The notes under the pieces are model-generated. The model saw only the letters and a program-made list of their open reading frames with translations. It ran no database searches and was not told where the DNA came from. From Ramlibacter sp. (GTDB lineage Bacteria; Pseudomonadota; Gammaproteobacteria; Burkholderiales; Burkholderiaceae_C), in NCBI GenBank assembly GCA_021156245.1, contig JAJNBO010000019.1, positions 1 through 13,070 on the forward strand: DNA of 13,070 bases. Reading direction: 5' to 3'. Below, piece by piece: positions 1-6,160 of the stretch (its first letter is position 1; the number at the start of each line of letters is the position of its first letter). The position numbers were made by a program, and so were the translations under genes.

Positions 1-327
1 GAGCAGGAGCGCGCGGCCCTTGCCGGCGCCGAGGTCGACGAAGGTGAAGCGCGAGTAGTCGATGTCCAGCGCGCCCATGGCGCTGCTGAACTCCTCGGGG
101 TCGGACGCGATGTGGGCCACGCCGTCCCGTGCGTCGCCGACGACGTCCAGCCTCTTCAGCTCGGTGATCCCGCCGGTCTCGACCCCCAGGCTGGCGTCGA
201 ATTCCGCGTCGACGACGTGCTTCTTCTTCACCCATTCGGGTTGCGGGCCGAGTGCGAGGGAGATCTGTTGGCGCAGGCGCTGCGCCGCCCGGGTCATGCG
301 CCCGAGGCTTTCTTGTATTTCTTTCAT
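1..327 (-). CDS. Class I SAM-dependent methyltransferase, N-terminal part (runs off the window)
   Basis: The minus strand is open from an ATG at 327 to the window edge, giving 109 codons without a stop, so only the N-terminal part is visible. The protein starts with a helical, basic segment (MKEIQESLGRMTRAAQRLRQ, residues 1-20). A linker follows, and the visible part ends in a hydrophobic strand with FVDLGAGKGRALLL (residues 96-109). DLGAGKG (98-104) matches motif I of class I methyltransferases, the glycine-rich loop that binds S-adenosylmethionine. The substrate cannot be told, because the substrate-binding and later SAM motifs lie outside the window. No clear Shine-Dalgarno precedes the ATG. 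Confidence is high for the fold and low for any specific role. Confidence 0.75.
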   Translation of the reverse strand, partial: MKEIQESLGRMTRAAQRLRQQISLALGPQPEWVKKKHVVDAEFDASLGVETGGITELKRLDVVGDARDGVAHIASDPEEFSSAMGALDIDYSRFTFVDLGAGKGRALLL

Positions 328-381
328 CGCGGCGCAGTGTCCGGCAGGCGCCTTCCGTCCGCAATGGCTCTTTCGGACCCG

Positions 382-387
382 TTTATA
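382..387 (-). promoter_or_regulatory. Possible -10 box for the methyltransferase gene
   Basis: On the minus strand this reads TATAAA, one base from the sigma70 -10 consensus, in the only AT-rich patch upstream of the methyltransferase start (about 55 bases away). I see no convincing -35 hexamer at the right spacing. The patch also reads TATATT on the plus strand (384-389), so direction is uncertain. Confidence 0.25.
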
Positions 388-420
388 TTGCCTACTCAGC
401 CACCGGATCGGAATGAATGA

Positions 421-582
421 AAGCACGCGAAGGCGCTGGCGGAGTTGTTCCGCATCCGGGACTTTCGCGACCGCGTGCGGGCCGCAGGATTCGAGTTGGG
501 GGAGTTCACGGCCGAAGGGCCGGATGTCGTCACCTACGGGCTGATGCGGGGCGACAAGCAGTTCATCTGCCGCAAGCCGTAG
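421..582 (+). pseudogene. Orphan C-terminal gene fragment, possibly of a methyltransferase
   Basis: A reading frame of 53 codons ends at TAG 580-582 and has no ATG start. It is preceded directly by an in-frame TGA (418-420). The peptide (KHAKALAELFRIRDF..., later RVRAAGFELGEF, then YGLMRGDKQFICRKP at the C-terminus) has the composition and alternating pattern of a real protein end, unlike the shadow frames around it. The 'RAAGFEL' segment followed by a strand ending in 'FICRKP' resembles the last two beta strands of class I SAM methyltransferases, but that assignment is a guess. It ends 7 bases from the 3' end of tRNA-His. It is best read as the remnant of a truncated gene. A short unrecognised gene starting at CTG 436 or TTG 445 is the alternative. 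Confidence 0.4.
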
Positions 583-589
583 GAGAAAC

Positions 590-666
590 TGGGGTGGCTG
601 ATGGGACTCGAACCCACGACAACAGGAATCACAATCCTGGACTCTACCAACTGAGCTACAGCCACC
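590..666 (-). tRNA. tRNA-His (anticodon GTG)
   Basis: A full cloverleaf can be folded on the minus strand. The 7-bp acceptor stem pairs GTGGCTG (665-659) with CAGCCAC (600-594). The D-arm contains AGCTCAGTTGGTAGAG. The anticodon stem CAGGA/TCCTG holds the loop TTGTGAT, with GTG at 632-630. The T-arm contains GGGTTCGAGTCCC. The extra 5' G (position -1, base 666) opposite discriminator C (593) is the identity feature of tRNA-His, needed by histidyl-tRNA synthetase. The 3' CCA is encoded (592-590). The whole closely resembles the Escherichia coli tRNA-His sequence as I know it. Confidence 0.97.
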
Positions 667-677
667 GTGAGCCGCCG

Positions 678-683
678 ATTATA
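678..683 (-). promoter_or_regulatory. -10 box of the tRNA-His gene
   Basis: On the minus strand this is a perfect TATAAT. It lies 11 bases before the 5' end of the mature tRNA, so transcription would start a few bases ahead of it, leaving a short 5' leader for RNase P. The -35 region falls in the last codons of the upstream oxidoreductase gene on the same strand. I see no strong match to TTGACA there. Confidence 0.6.
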
Positions 684-693
684 GCGCGGCGGG

Positions 694-1680
694 TCAGTTC
701 ACCATCACCAGCTTGCCCTTGACCCCGCGCGATCCCATGTGCGCGTACGCCGCCTTCAGCTCGGCCATCGGCATCGTGCGGTCGATCACGGGCTTCACCT
801 TGCCCTGCCCATACCAGTGGGCCAGCTCGCCCATCATCGCGGCGTTCGCCTTGGGTTCGCGCCGCGAGAAATCGCCCCAGAACACGCCCACGATGGATGC
901 ACCCTTCAGGAGCGCCAGGTTCAGGGGCAGGCTCGGGATGGGGCCCGCGGCGAAGCCGACGACGAGGTAGCGGCCGCGCCAGGCGATCGAGCGGAACGCC
1001 GGCTCGGCGAAATCGCCGCCCACCGGGTCGTAGATCACGTCGGGACCCTTGCCGTCGGTGGCGGCCTTGACCGCTTCGCGGAAGGCGTTGGGCACGGGAT
1101 GCTGCGTGTAGTTGATGGTGGCGTCGGCGCCGATGGAGCGGCACAGCTCGCACTTCTCGTCGGTCGACGCGGCGGCAATCACGCGCGCTCCGGCCGCCTT
1201 GGCGATCTGGATCGCGGCCGTGCCGACGCCGCCCGCGGCGCCGAGCACCAGCACCGTCTCGCCCGCCTTCAATTGGGCGCGGTCGATGAGCGCGTGGTGC
1301 GAGGTCGCGTAGATCATGATGAAGGCGGCGGCATCCACGAACGGGAAGCCGGGCGGCAGCGGCATGCACAGTTTCGCCGGCGCGATCGTGTGCGTGCCGA
1401 AGCCTCCGGTGCCCGACAGGCAGGCCACGGGCTGGCCTGCCTTCAGGTTCGTGACGCCGTCGCCGACCGCGGCGACGACGCCCGCGTATTCGGAGCCGGG
1501 CACGAAGGGCAGCGGCGGCTTGAACTGGTACTTGTTCTGCACGATCAGAAGGTCGGGGAAGTTCAGGCTGGCGGCCTTGATCTCCACCAGCACCTCGCCG
1601 GCCTTCGGCTGCGGTGTCGGCAATTCCTTCCATTGCAGCGCGTCGACGCCGGTCGGGTTCTCGCAAAGCCAGGCATGCAT
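694..1680 (-). CDS. NADPH:quinone oxidoreductase family protein (MDR superfamily, zinc-free)
   Basis: The product has 328 residues, the usual length for zinc-free medium-chain dehydrogenase/reductases of the quinone oxidoreductase type. The N-terminal GroES-like catalytic domain contains [14 protein letters not shown] (about 38-51) and [12 protein letters not shown] (57-69). The Rossmann domain carries the nucleotide loop [16 protein letters not shown] (146-161), typical of NAD(P)H binding in this group. The structural and catalytic zinc cysteines of alcohol dehydrogenases are absent. It probably reduces quinones or other electrophilic carbonyls with NADPH in the cytoplasm; the true substrate is unknown. 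The frame stays open upstream, but the ATG at 1680 is preceded by AAGGAGAC at good spacing, which fixes this start. It is divergent from surE, with 89 bases between the two starts. Confidence 0.88.
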   Translation of the reverse strand: MHAWLCENPTGVDALQWKELPTPQPKAGEVLVEIKAASLNFPDLLIVQNKYQFKPPLPFVPGSEYAGVVAAVGDGVTNLKAGQPVACLSGTGGFGTHTIAPAKLCMPLPPGFPFVDAAAFIMIYATSHHALIDRAQLKAGETVLVLGAAGGVGTAAIQIAKAAGARVIAAASTDEKCELCRSIGADATINYTQHPVPNAFREAVKAATDGKGPDVIYDPVGGDFAEPAFRSIAWRGRYLVVGFAAGPIPSLPLNLALLKGASIVGVFWGDFSRREPKANAAMMGELAHWYGQGKVKPVIDRTMPMAELKAAYAHMGSRGVKGKLVMVN

Positions 1681-1686
1681 GTCGTG

Positions 1687-1694
1687 TCTCCTTC
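1687..1694 (-). promoter_or_regulatory. Shine-Dalgarno of the quinone oxidoreductase gene
   Basis: On the minus strand the sequence is GAAGGAGA, ending 6 bases before the ATG at 1680. It decides the start against longer in-frame readings that extend into the divergent surE gene. Confidence 0.7.
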
Positions 1695-1754
1695 GGGTGC
1701 GTGGATCATAGGGAAAGCGGGCGCGCCTGCGATGTCCCTGCGGCGACGCCCACC

Positions 1755-1760
1755 TACAAT
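1755..1760 (+). promoter_or_regulatory. -10 box of the surE operon, very close to the start codon
   Basis: TACAAT matches the sigma70 -10 consensus at five of six positions and ends only 9 bases before the surE ATG at 1770. A start site at the usual 6-8 bases downstream would fall almost on the start codon. The intervening bases contain no Shine-Dalgarno. No good -35 hexamer is visible. Confidence 0.45.
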
Positions 1761-1769
1761 GGCCGCAAG

Positions 1770-2543
1770 ATGAAGATCCTGCTCTCCAACGACGACGGCT
1801 ACCAGGCGCCCGGCATCGTGGCGCTCTACGAGGCCATCCGCGACCTCGGCGACGTCGAGGTGGTCGCGCCGGAGCACAACAACAGCGCGAAGTCGAACGC
1901 ACTGACGCTGAACGCGCCGCTGTACGTCAACGAGGCGGGCAACGGCTTCCGCTACGTGAACGGCACGCCGGCGGATTGCGTGCACATTGCACTGACCGGG
2001 CTGCTCGGCTACCGGCCGGACCTGGTGGTGAGCGGCATCAACAACGGCGCCAACATGGGCGACGACACCATCTATTCGGGCACCGTGGGCGCCGCGATGG
2101 AGGGCTACCTGTTCGGCGTCCCCGCGATCGCCTTCTCGCAGGTCGAGAAGGGTTGGGGGCACCTGGATGCGGCGGCGCGCAAGGCGCGCGAACTGGTGGA
2201 ATACCTCATCGCGCACCATCGCACCGACGGCGCGCACTGGCTGCTGAACGTCAACATCCCGAACCGCACCCTGGAGGAGCTCAAGCCGTTCAAGGTGTGC
2301 CGCCTCGGCCGGCGGCATGCCGCGGAGAAGGTGATCTCGCAGACCAGCCCGCGCGGCGACACCATGTACTGGATCGGCGGCGCGGGAGCCGCCAAGGACG
2401 ATGCGGAGGGGACGGACTTCCACGCATCGCTGCAGGGGCATCCCACCATCACGCCGCTGAAGGTGGACCTCACCGACCACGACGCGCTGCGCTACTGGGC
2501 GCAGTCGGCGGCGCAGTTCCCGCAGGCCGGGGGCGGCGCATGA
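1770..2543 (+). CDS. surE: 5'/3'-nucleotidase SurE
   Basis: A 257-residue protein, the normal length for SurE. The family hydrolyses phosphate from nucleoside 5'- and 3'-monophosphates, and some members cleave short polyphosphate. It is cytoplasmic and metal dependent. The N-terminus [14 protein letters not shown] carries the adjacent aspartates D8 and D9. S39 in the [11 protein letters not shown] loop and the asparagines of [14 protein letters not shown] (residues 86-99) complete the known metal site. [16 protein letters not shown] (97-112) is the family signature. The start has no Shine-Dalgarno but is the only one that gives the canonical N-terminus. It is the first gene of the surE-pcm-nlpD-rpoS operon and overlaps pcm by ATGA, which indicates translational coupling. 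Confidence 0.96.
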   Translation: MKILLSNDDGYQAPGIVALYEAIRDLGDVEVVAPEHNNSAKSNALTLNAPLYVNEAGNGFRYVNGTPADCVHIALTGLLGYRPDLVVSGINNGANMGDDTIYSGTVGAAMEGYLFGVPAIAFSQVEKGWGHLDAAARKARELVEYLIAHHRTDGAHWLLNVNIPNRTLEELKPFKVCRLGRRHAAEKVISQTSPRGDTMYWIGGAGAAKDDAEGTDFHASLQGHPTITPLKVDLTDHDALRYWAQSAAQFPQAGGGA

Positions 2544-3301
2544 CGCGCAGGCCGGGGTTTCCCGCGCGCCTGGATCCTGCGGGCGCGCCTGCCGGGCGGC
2601 GCCCCGCAGCGGCTGCAGCGCCGGCGCGCGCCGCGCCCGCCGGCGTGGGGCTCGATTCGCAGGCCGTGCGCGCGCGCATGGTGCAGAAGCTCGCCGCGCA
2701 GGGCGTGGGCGATGCGCGCGTCCTGGCCGCGATGAACGCGGTGGAGCGCCATCGTTTCGTCGACAGCGCGCTGGTGAACCAGGCCTACGAGGACACCAGC
2801 CTGCCGATCGGCCTGGGCCAGACCATCTCCAAGCCGAACGTGGTGGCGCGCATGATCGAGCTGCTGCTGGGCGCGCGTGGAGCGTCCGGCGGCCGCCTCG
2901 GCCGCGTGCTCGAGATCGGCACCGGCTGCGGCTACCAGGCCGCAGTGCTGAGCCACGTGGCCGCGGAGGTTTACAGCATCGAGCGCCTGCGCGGCCTGCA
3001 CGAGCGCGCGCGGGAGAACCTTCGCGCCTTCCGCCTGGCGAACGTGCACCTGCTGTTCGGGGACGGCATGGCGGGATTCGCGAAAGGCGCGCCCTACGCG
3101 GGCATCATCGCGGCGGCCGGCGGCGAGGCGGTGCCTGCGCAGTGGACCGATCAGCTTGCGGAGGGCGGGCGCATCGTCGCGCCGATGGTGATGCCGAACG
3201 GGCAGCAGGCCCTGGTGATCGTCGACAAGACCGCGGGTCGGCTCACCCAGGCCATCCTTGAGGGCGTTCACTTTGTCCCCCTAAAATCCGGCATTGCATG
3301 A
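2540..3301 (+). CDS. pcm: Protein-L-isoaspartate O-methyltransferase
   Basis: The 253-residue product methylates L-isoaspartyl residues in aged proteins with S-adenosylmethionine, starting their repair. Residues 1-36 are rich in Ala, Pro and Arg and lie before the conserved core ([13 protein letters not shown] onward). The core shows ERHRFV, the family segment [14 protein letters not shown] that covers the active site, and SAM motif [17 protein letters not shown] followed by the acidic strand end VYSIE. The start at 2540 overlaps the surE stop in ATGA, which supports it. A later ATG at 2678 would drop only the low-complexity extension. The 3' end overlaps the nlpD start, again as ATGA, and seems to contain a promoter for nlpD-rpoS. 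Confidence 0.94.
   Translation: MTRRPGFPARLDPAGAPAGRRPAAAAAPARAAPAGVGLDSQAVRARMVQKLAAQGVGDARVLAAMNAVERHRFVDSALVNQAYEDTSLPIGLGQTISKPNVVARMIELLLGARGASGGRLGRVLEIGTGCGYQAAVLSHVAAEVYSIERLRGLHERARENLRAFRLANVHLLFGDGMAGFAKGAPYAGIIAAAGGEAVPAQWTDQLAEGGRIVAPMVMPNGQQALVIVDKTAGRLTQAILEGVHFVPLKSGIA
3258..3287 (+). promoter_or_regulatory. Candidate sigma70 promoter for nlpD-rpoS inside the end of pcm
   Basis: TTGAGG (3258-3263) and TAAAAT (3282-3287) are separated by 18 bases. TAAAAT matches the -10 consensus at five of six positions and the -35 at four of six. The patch is clearly AT-richer than the surrounding code. The -10 ends 10 bases before the nlpD ATG, so the message would have almost no leader. 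It could give rpoS expression independent of surE-pcm. Confidence 0.5.
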
Positions 3302-4215
3302 GGACGATGACAATGGTTTTGCGCTCGCGCGCCGGTTCGTGGATGTGGCTCCTGCTCGCCGGCGCGATGCTGGCGGGGTGTGCCTCGCCGCGGCGCGTGC
3401 CCGCGCCGGTGGAAGACCGGGGCACCGTGCGTCCCGCGGTGACGGCGCCTGCGCCTGCGCCCGCGGCTCCTGTCGTGGCCTTGCCTGGCGCGGAGAATGC
3501 CGGCAAGCCCGGCTATTTCACGGTGCGCCCGGGTGACACCCTGATCCGCATCGCGCTGGAGACCGGCCAGAACTGGCGCGACGTCGCCCGCTGGAACAAC
3601 ATCGACAACCCGAACGTGATCGAAGTGGGCCAGGTGCTGCGCGTTGCGCCGCCGGGCTCGCTGCCTTCTGATCCGACCTATGTCGCGCGGCCCGCGCCTC
3701 CCCCGCCTCCGGCGCCCGCGGCATCGGCCGCGCTGCCGCCCGCGAGCGGTGCGGCCAGCGCGCCGGCGCGTCCCGCATCGGCCCCCGCCGTGACGGCGGC
3801 CCCGGCCCCGGCGCCCGCGCCGGGTCCTGCAACGCCGCCCGAAGACGAGATCGCATGGGCGTGGCCGATAGCCAATGGCCCGGTGCTCGCCGGCTTCGAC
3901 GAGCAGAAGAACAAGGGAATCGACATCGGCGGCCGCGCCGGCGATGCCGTGCTCGCATCCGCCGACGGCAAGGTGGTCTATGCCGGTGCGGGGCTGCGCG
4001 GCTATGGCAACCTCATCATCCTGAAGCACAACAACACCTACCTCACGGCGTACGCGCACAACCAGATGCTGCTGGTGAGGGAGGACCAGTCGGTCCGCAA
4101 GGGCCAGAAGATCGCCGAGATGGGCTCCACGGACTCCGACCGCGTGAAGCTGCATTTCGAAATCCGCCGGCAAGGCAAGCCGGTCGACCCTGCAAGGTAC
4201 CTGCCAGCGAGGTAG
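3298..4215 (+). CDS. nlpD: NlpD-type lipoprotein with LysM and degenerate M23 (LytM) domain
   Basis: A 305-residue envelope lipoprotein. The signal peptide ends in the lipobox LAGC, with the lipidated Cys at residue 28. A LysM peptidoglycan-binding domain spans about residues 73-117 (YFTVRPGDTL...IEVGQVLRV). An Ala/Pro-rich linker runs from about 118 to 182, and the M23/LytM domain from about 185 to the end. The M23 site is broken. The first metal His is Asn205 (NKGID), while Asp209 is kept. His254 (YAHN) is kept. The catalytic His of the HxH motif is Lys284 (KLHFE), while His286 is kept. It should therefore not cut peptidoglycan but, as known for NlpD, activate an amidase such as AmiC during daughter-cell separation. 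Starts at 3298, 3307 and 3313 are possible; the ATGA overlap with pcm favours the first. rpoS follows after 3 bases. Confidence 0.93.
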   Translation: MRTMTMVLRSRAGSWMWLLLAGAMLAGCASPRRVPAPVEDRGTVRPAVTAPAPAPAAPVVALPGAENAGKPGYFTVRPGDTLIRIALETGQNWRDVARWNNIDNPNVIEVGQVLRVAPPGSLPSDPTYVARPAPPPPPAPAASAALPPASGAASAPARPASAPAVTAAPAPAPAPGPATPPEDEIAWAWPIANGPVLAGFDEQKNKGIDIGGRAGDAVLASADGKVVYAGAGLRGYGNLIILKHNNTYLTAYAHNQMLLVREDQSVRKGQKIAEMGSTDSDRVKLHFEIRRQGKPVDPARYLPAR

Positions 4216-4218
4216 TGC

Positions 4219-5226
4219 ATGAAGCGTCGCAACGGGACCGGATCCCCGACGCCCGAGGGCGCCGGCCCGGTCTCGGACAGCGCTGGCACGGATGAGCCGG
4301 CCATCCCGGCACCCGAGACCGCGCCCGAGGCGACGCTGCGCGAGTTCTCCTCCGAGCTGGCCGGCGAGAGCACCGATACGCTCACGCTGTACCTGCGCGA
4401 CGTGCGGCGCACCACGCTGTTCACCCCCCAGGAGGAATTCGAAACCGCCACGCGCGCGCGGGCGGGCGACTTCGCAGCGCGCCAGTCGATGATCGAGCAC
4501 AACCTGCGGCTCGTGGTGAGCATCGCCAAGGCCTATCTCGGACGCGGCGTGCCGCTGTCGGACCTGATCGAGGAAGGCAATCTCGGGCTGATGCACGCCA
4601 TCGACAAGTTCGAGCCGGAACGCGGCTTCCGCTTCTCCACGTATGCGACGTGGTGGATCCGGCAGTCGGTGGAGCGCGCGGTGATGAACCAGGGCCGCGT
4701 GATCCGCCTGCCGGTGCACGTGGTGCGCGAGCTGCAGCAGGTGCTGCGGGCACGGCGCACCCTCGAGAACGATCCCGCCTTCCTGGCGCAGCGCAACGGC
4801 GATCGGGAGGGCGTGCGGGTCGAGGACATCGCGGCCCTGATCGGGCGCGATCCCCAGGAGGTGGCGCAGCTGCTTGCGATGGCCGAATCGCCGAAGTCGC
4901 TGGATGCGGTGGTCGATCGCTCCGACGACGAGCACACGCTGGGCGAGTTCGTGGCCGATGAACTGGCGCCGGATCCGACGGGCGTGACGCAAGACCACGA
5001 GGTCGAGCGCCTGCTGGCCGGCTGGATCGGCACGCTGTCGAACCGCGAGCGGGAAGTGCTGGAAGGGCGCTTCGGCCTGCACCACCGCGACCCGGAAACG
5101 CTGGAAGTCCTGAGCGACCGCCTGGGCCTCACGCGCGAGCGTGTGCGGCAGATCCAGAACGAGGCCCTGACCAAGTTGAAGCGCCAGATGGCCCGCAGCG
5201 GCGTGGACCGCGAGGCACTGTTCTGA
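4219..5226 (+). CDS. rpoS: RNA polymerase sigma factor RpoS (sigma-38)
   Basis: A 335-residue group 2 sigma factor. Residues 1-50 form a Pro/Glu/Ala-rich, poorly conserved leader. Region 1.2 follows with [10 protein letters not shown] (53-62). Regions 2.1-2.4 contain [16 protein letters not shown] (95-110), [18 protein letters not shown] (115-132) and [20 protein letters not shown] (135-154), which bind core polymerase and the -10 box. Region 3 starts at [12 protein letters not shown] (161-172). Region 4 is near the end: [15 protein letters not shown], then the helix-turn-helix [20 protein letters not shown] (294-313) for the -35 box. It directs stationary-phase and stress transcription. Position after nlpD is the conserved location of rpoS. 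GCGAGG inside the nlpD end is a plausible ribosome-binding site, with coupling across the 3-base gap. Confidence 0.96.
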   Translation: MKRRNGTGSPTPEGAGPVSDSAGTDEPAIPAPETAPEATLREFSSELAGESTDTLTLYLRDVRRTTLFTPQEEFETATRARAGDFAARQSMIEHNLRLVVSIAKAYLGRGVPLSDLIEEGNLGLMHAIDKFEPERGFRFSTYATWWIRQSVERAVMNQGRVIRLPVHVVRELQQVLRARRTLENDPAFLAQRNGDREGVRVEDIAALIGRDPQEVAQLLAMAESPKSLDAVVDRSDDEHTLGEFVADELAPDPTGVTQDHEVERLLAGWIGTLSNREREVLEGRFGLHHRDPETLEVLSDRLGLTRERVRQIQNEALTKLKRQMARSGVDREALF

Positions 5227-5233
5227 AATCTTC

Positions 5234-5260
5234 GTCATTCCCGCGAAGGCGGGACTCCAG
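5234..5260. repeat. REP-like hairpin repeat, copy 1
   Basis: Eight bases after the rpoS stop the sequence contains GTCATTCCCGCG followed by AAGGCGGGACTCCAG. TCCCGC (5239-5244) and GCGGGA (5249-5254) form a perfect 6-bp stem around the loop GAAG. The element is of the short GTCATTCCCGC-type family that I know to be dispersed in many proteobacterial genomes. A related copy lies at 8847-8869. It may also act as a stabilising 3' hairpin for the rpoS message, but no U-tract follows it. Confidence 0.65.
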
Positions 5261-5279
5261 GGCTTTCCTGCGTCGCTGG

Positions 5280-5285
5280 TAAAGT
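5280..5285 (+). promoter_or_regulatory. Possible -10 box directly before the exonuclease gene
   Basis: TAAAGT ends 6 bases before the ATG at 5292. It matches the -10 consensus at four of six positions. The gene has no Shine-Dalgarno. It is listed because the same arrangement recurs before surE, nlpD and rlmD; on its own it is weak. Confidence 0.3.
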
Positions 5286-5291
5286 CCCCGC

Positions 5292-6089
5292 ATGCCCTGG
5301 CCTGTCCTTGTTTTTGACATCGAATCGATCCCCGACGTCGCTGGTTTGCGCGCCCTGCGCAATGCTCCGGCCGACGCGACAGACGCCGAGGTCTACGCGC
5401 AGTGGGTGCAGGAGCGCAAGGACAACGGGCAGAGCGACTTCATGCCGCACTACCTGCAGCGGGTGCTGGTGATCTCCTGCGTGTTCCGCAACGCCGAAGG
5501 GCTGCGCGTGCACTCCTTCGTGGACCGCGACGACGCCAGCGAAGGCAAGGTCATCCAGAATTTCTTCAGCGCCGTGGACAAGCACGTTCCGCAGCTGGTG
5601 AGCTGGAACGGCGGGGGCTTCGACCTGCCCGTGCTGAACTACCGCGGCTTGCGGCACGGCGTGAACGCCGACCGCTACTGGTGCATGGGCGAGGGCGGCG
5701 GGCCGGACGACCGTGAGTTCAAGTGGAACAACTACATCGGCCGGTACCACATGCGGCACCTGGACCTGATGGACCTGATGGCGATGTACCAGCCCCGCGC
5801 CAATGCGCCGCTGGATGCCCTGGCGAAGCTGTGCGGCTTTCCCGGCAAGCTCGGCATGGATGGCTCGCAGGTGTATTCCGCCTATCTCGATGGCAAGCTG
5901 GAGGACATCCGCCGGTACTGCGAGACGGACGTGCTGAACACTTACCTGCTGTATTGCCGCTTCCAGAAGATGCGCTGCGGCTTCACCGAAGCCGAGTACG
6001 CGCAGGAGATCGATTTCGTGAAGCACTCCCTCGGCGAGCTGTCTTCGGCGGAGCCGCACTGGAAGGAATACCTGCAGGCGTGGCGGTGA
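5292..6089 (+). CDS. Predicted 3'-5' exonuclease, DNA polymerase B exonuclease-like (DEDDy)
   Basis: A 265-residue protein of the predicted PolB-like 3'-5' exonuclease family (DNA_pol_B_exo2 type). Three motifs of DEDD exonucleases are visible. Exo I is VFDIESIP, with D9 and E11. Exo II is LVSWNGGGFDLPVLNYR (102-118), with D111. Exo III is YCETD (209-213), a Tyr-x3-Asp motif that makes it the DEDDy class. It contains no polymerase domain, so it is a stand-alone nuclease, presumably acting on 3' ends in DNA repair; the substrate is unknown. The start follows rpoS by 65 bases that include a REP-like repeat, and no ribosome-binding site is evident. The start is supported by exo I lying at the expected position close to the N-terminus. 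Confidence 0.88.
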   Translation: MPWPVLVFDIESIPDVAGLRALRNAPADATDAEVYAQWVQERKDNGQSDFMPHYLQRVLVISCVFRNAEGLRVHSFVDRDDASEGKVIQNFFSAVDKHVPQLVSWNGGGFDLPVLNYRGLRHGVNADRYWCMGEGGGPDDREFKWNNYIGRYHMRHLDLMDLMAMYQPRANAPLDALAKLCGFPGKLGMDGSQVYSAYLDGKLEDIRRYCETDVLNTYLLYCRFQKMRCGFTEAEYAQEIDFVKHSLGELSSAEPHWKEYLQAWR

Positions 6090-6102
6090 GCCGCAGGCGA
6101 AC

Positions 6103-6138
6103 GTAGGTTGGCGGTGAGCGCGACAGCCGGACCCCGGC
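6103..6138. other. Possible decayed repeat with small hairpin in the exonuclease-rlmD gap
   Basis: The 71-base gap holds GTAGGTTGGCGGTGAGCG (from 6103), which resembles the left half of a GTAGGTTGG-type dispersed repeat known in proteobacteria. The matching right half is missing. Next to it GCCGG (6126-6130) and CCGGC (6134-6138) form a 5-bp hairpin with a 3-base loop. Without a U-tract this is a poor terminator. The repeat assignment is tentative. Confidence 0.25.
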
Positions 6139-6148
6139 GCCCGCCTGA

Positions 6149-6154
6149 GACAAT
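6149..6154 (+). promoter_or_regulatory. Possible -10 box directly before rlmD
   Basis: GACAAT matches the -10 consensus at four of six positions and ends 6 bases before the rlmD ATG. The bases between (CCTCCC) are the opposite of a Shine-Dalgarno. If it is used, the transcript would be leaderless or nearly so. Confidence 0.3.
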
Positions 6155-6160
6155 CCTCCC

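Noticed and set aside
1681..1902. A longer N-terminus for the quinone oxidoreductase, reading into surE
   Set aside because: The extra residues are Arg/Ala-rich shadow sequence. The Shine-Dalgarno before the ATG at 1680 and the family N-terminus ([11 protein letters not shown]) set the start.
3268..5238. A 656-codon open frame on the minus strand opposite nlpD and rpoS
   Set aside because: The product is Arg/His/Gly-rich with no recognisable domain. Long antisense frames are expected opposite GC-rich genes, and both plus-strand genes here are certain.
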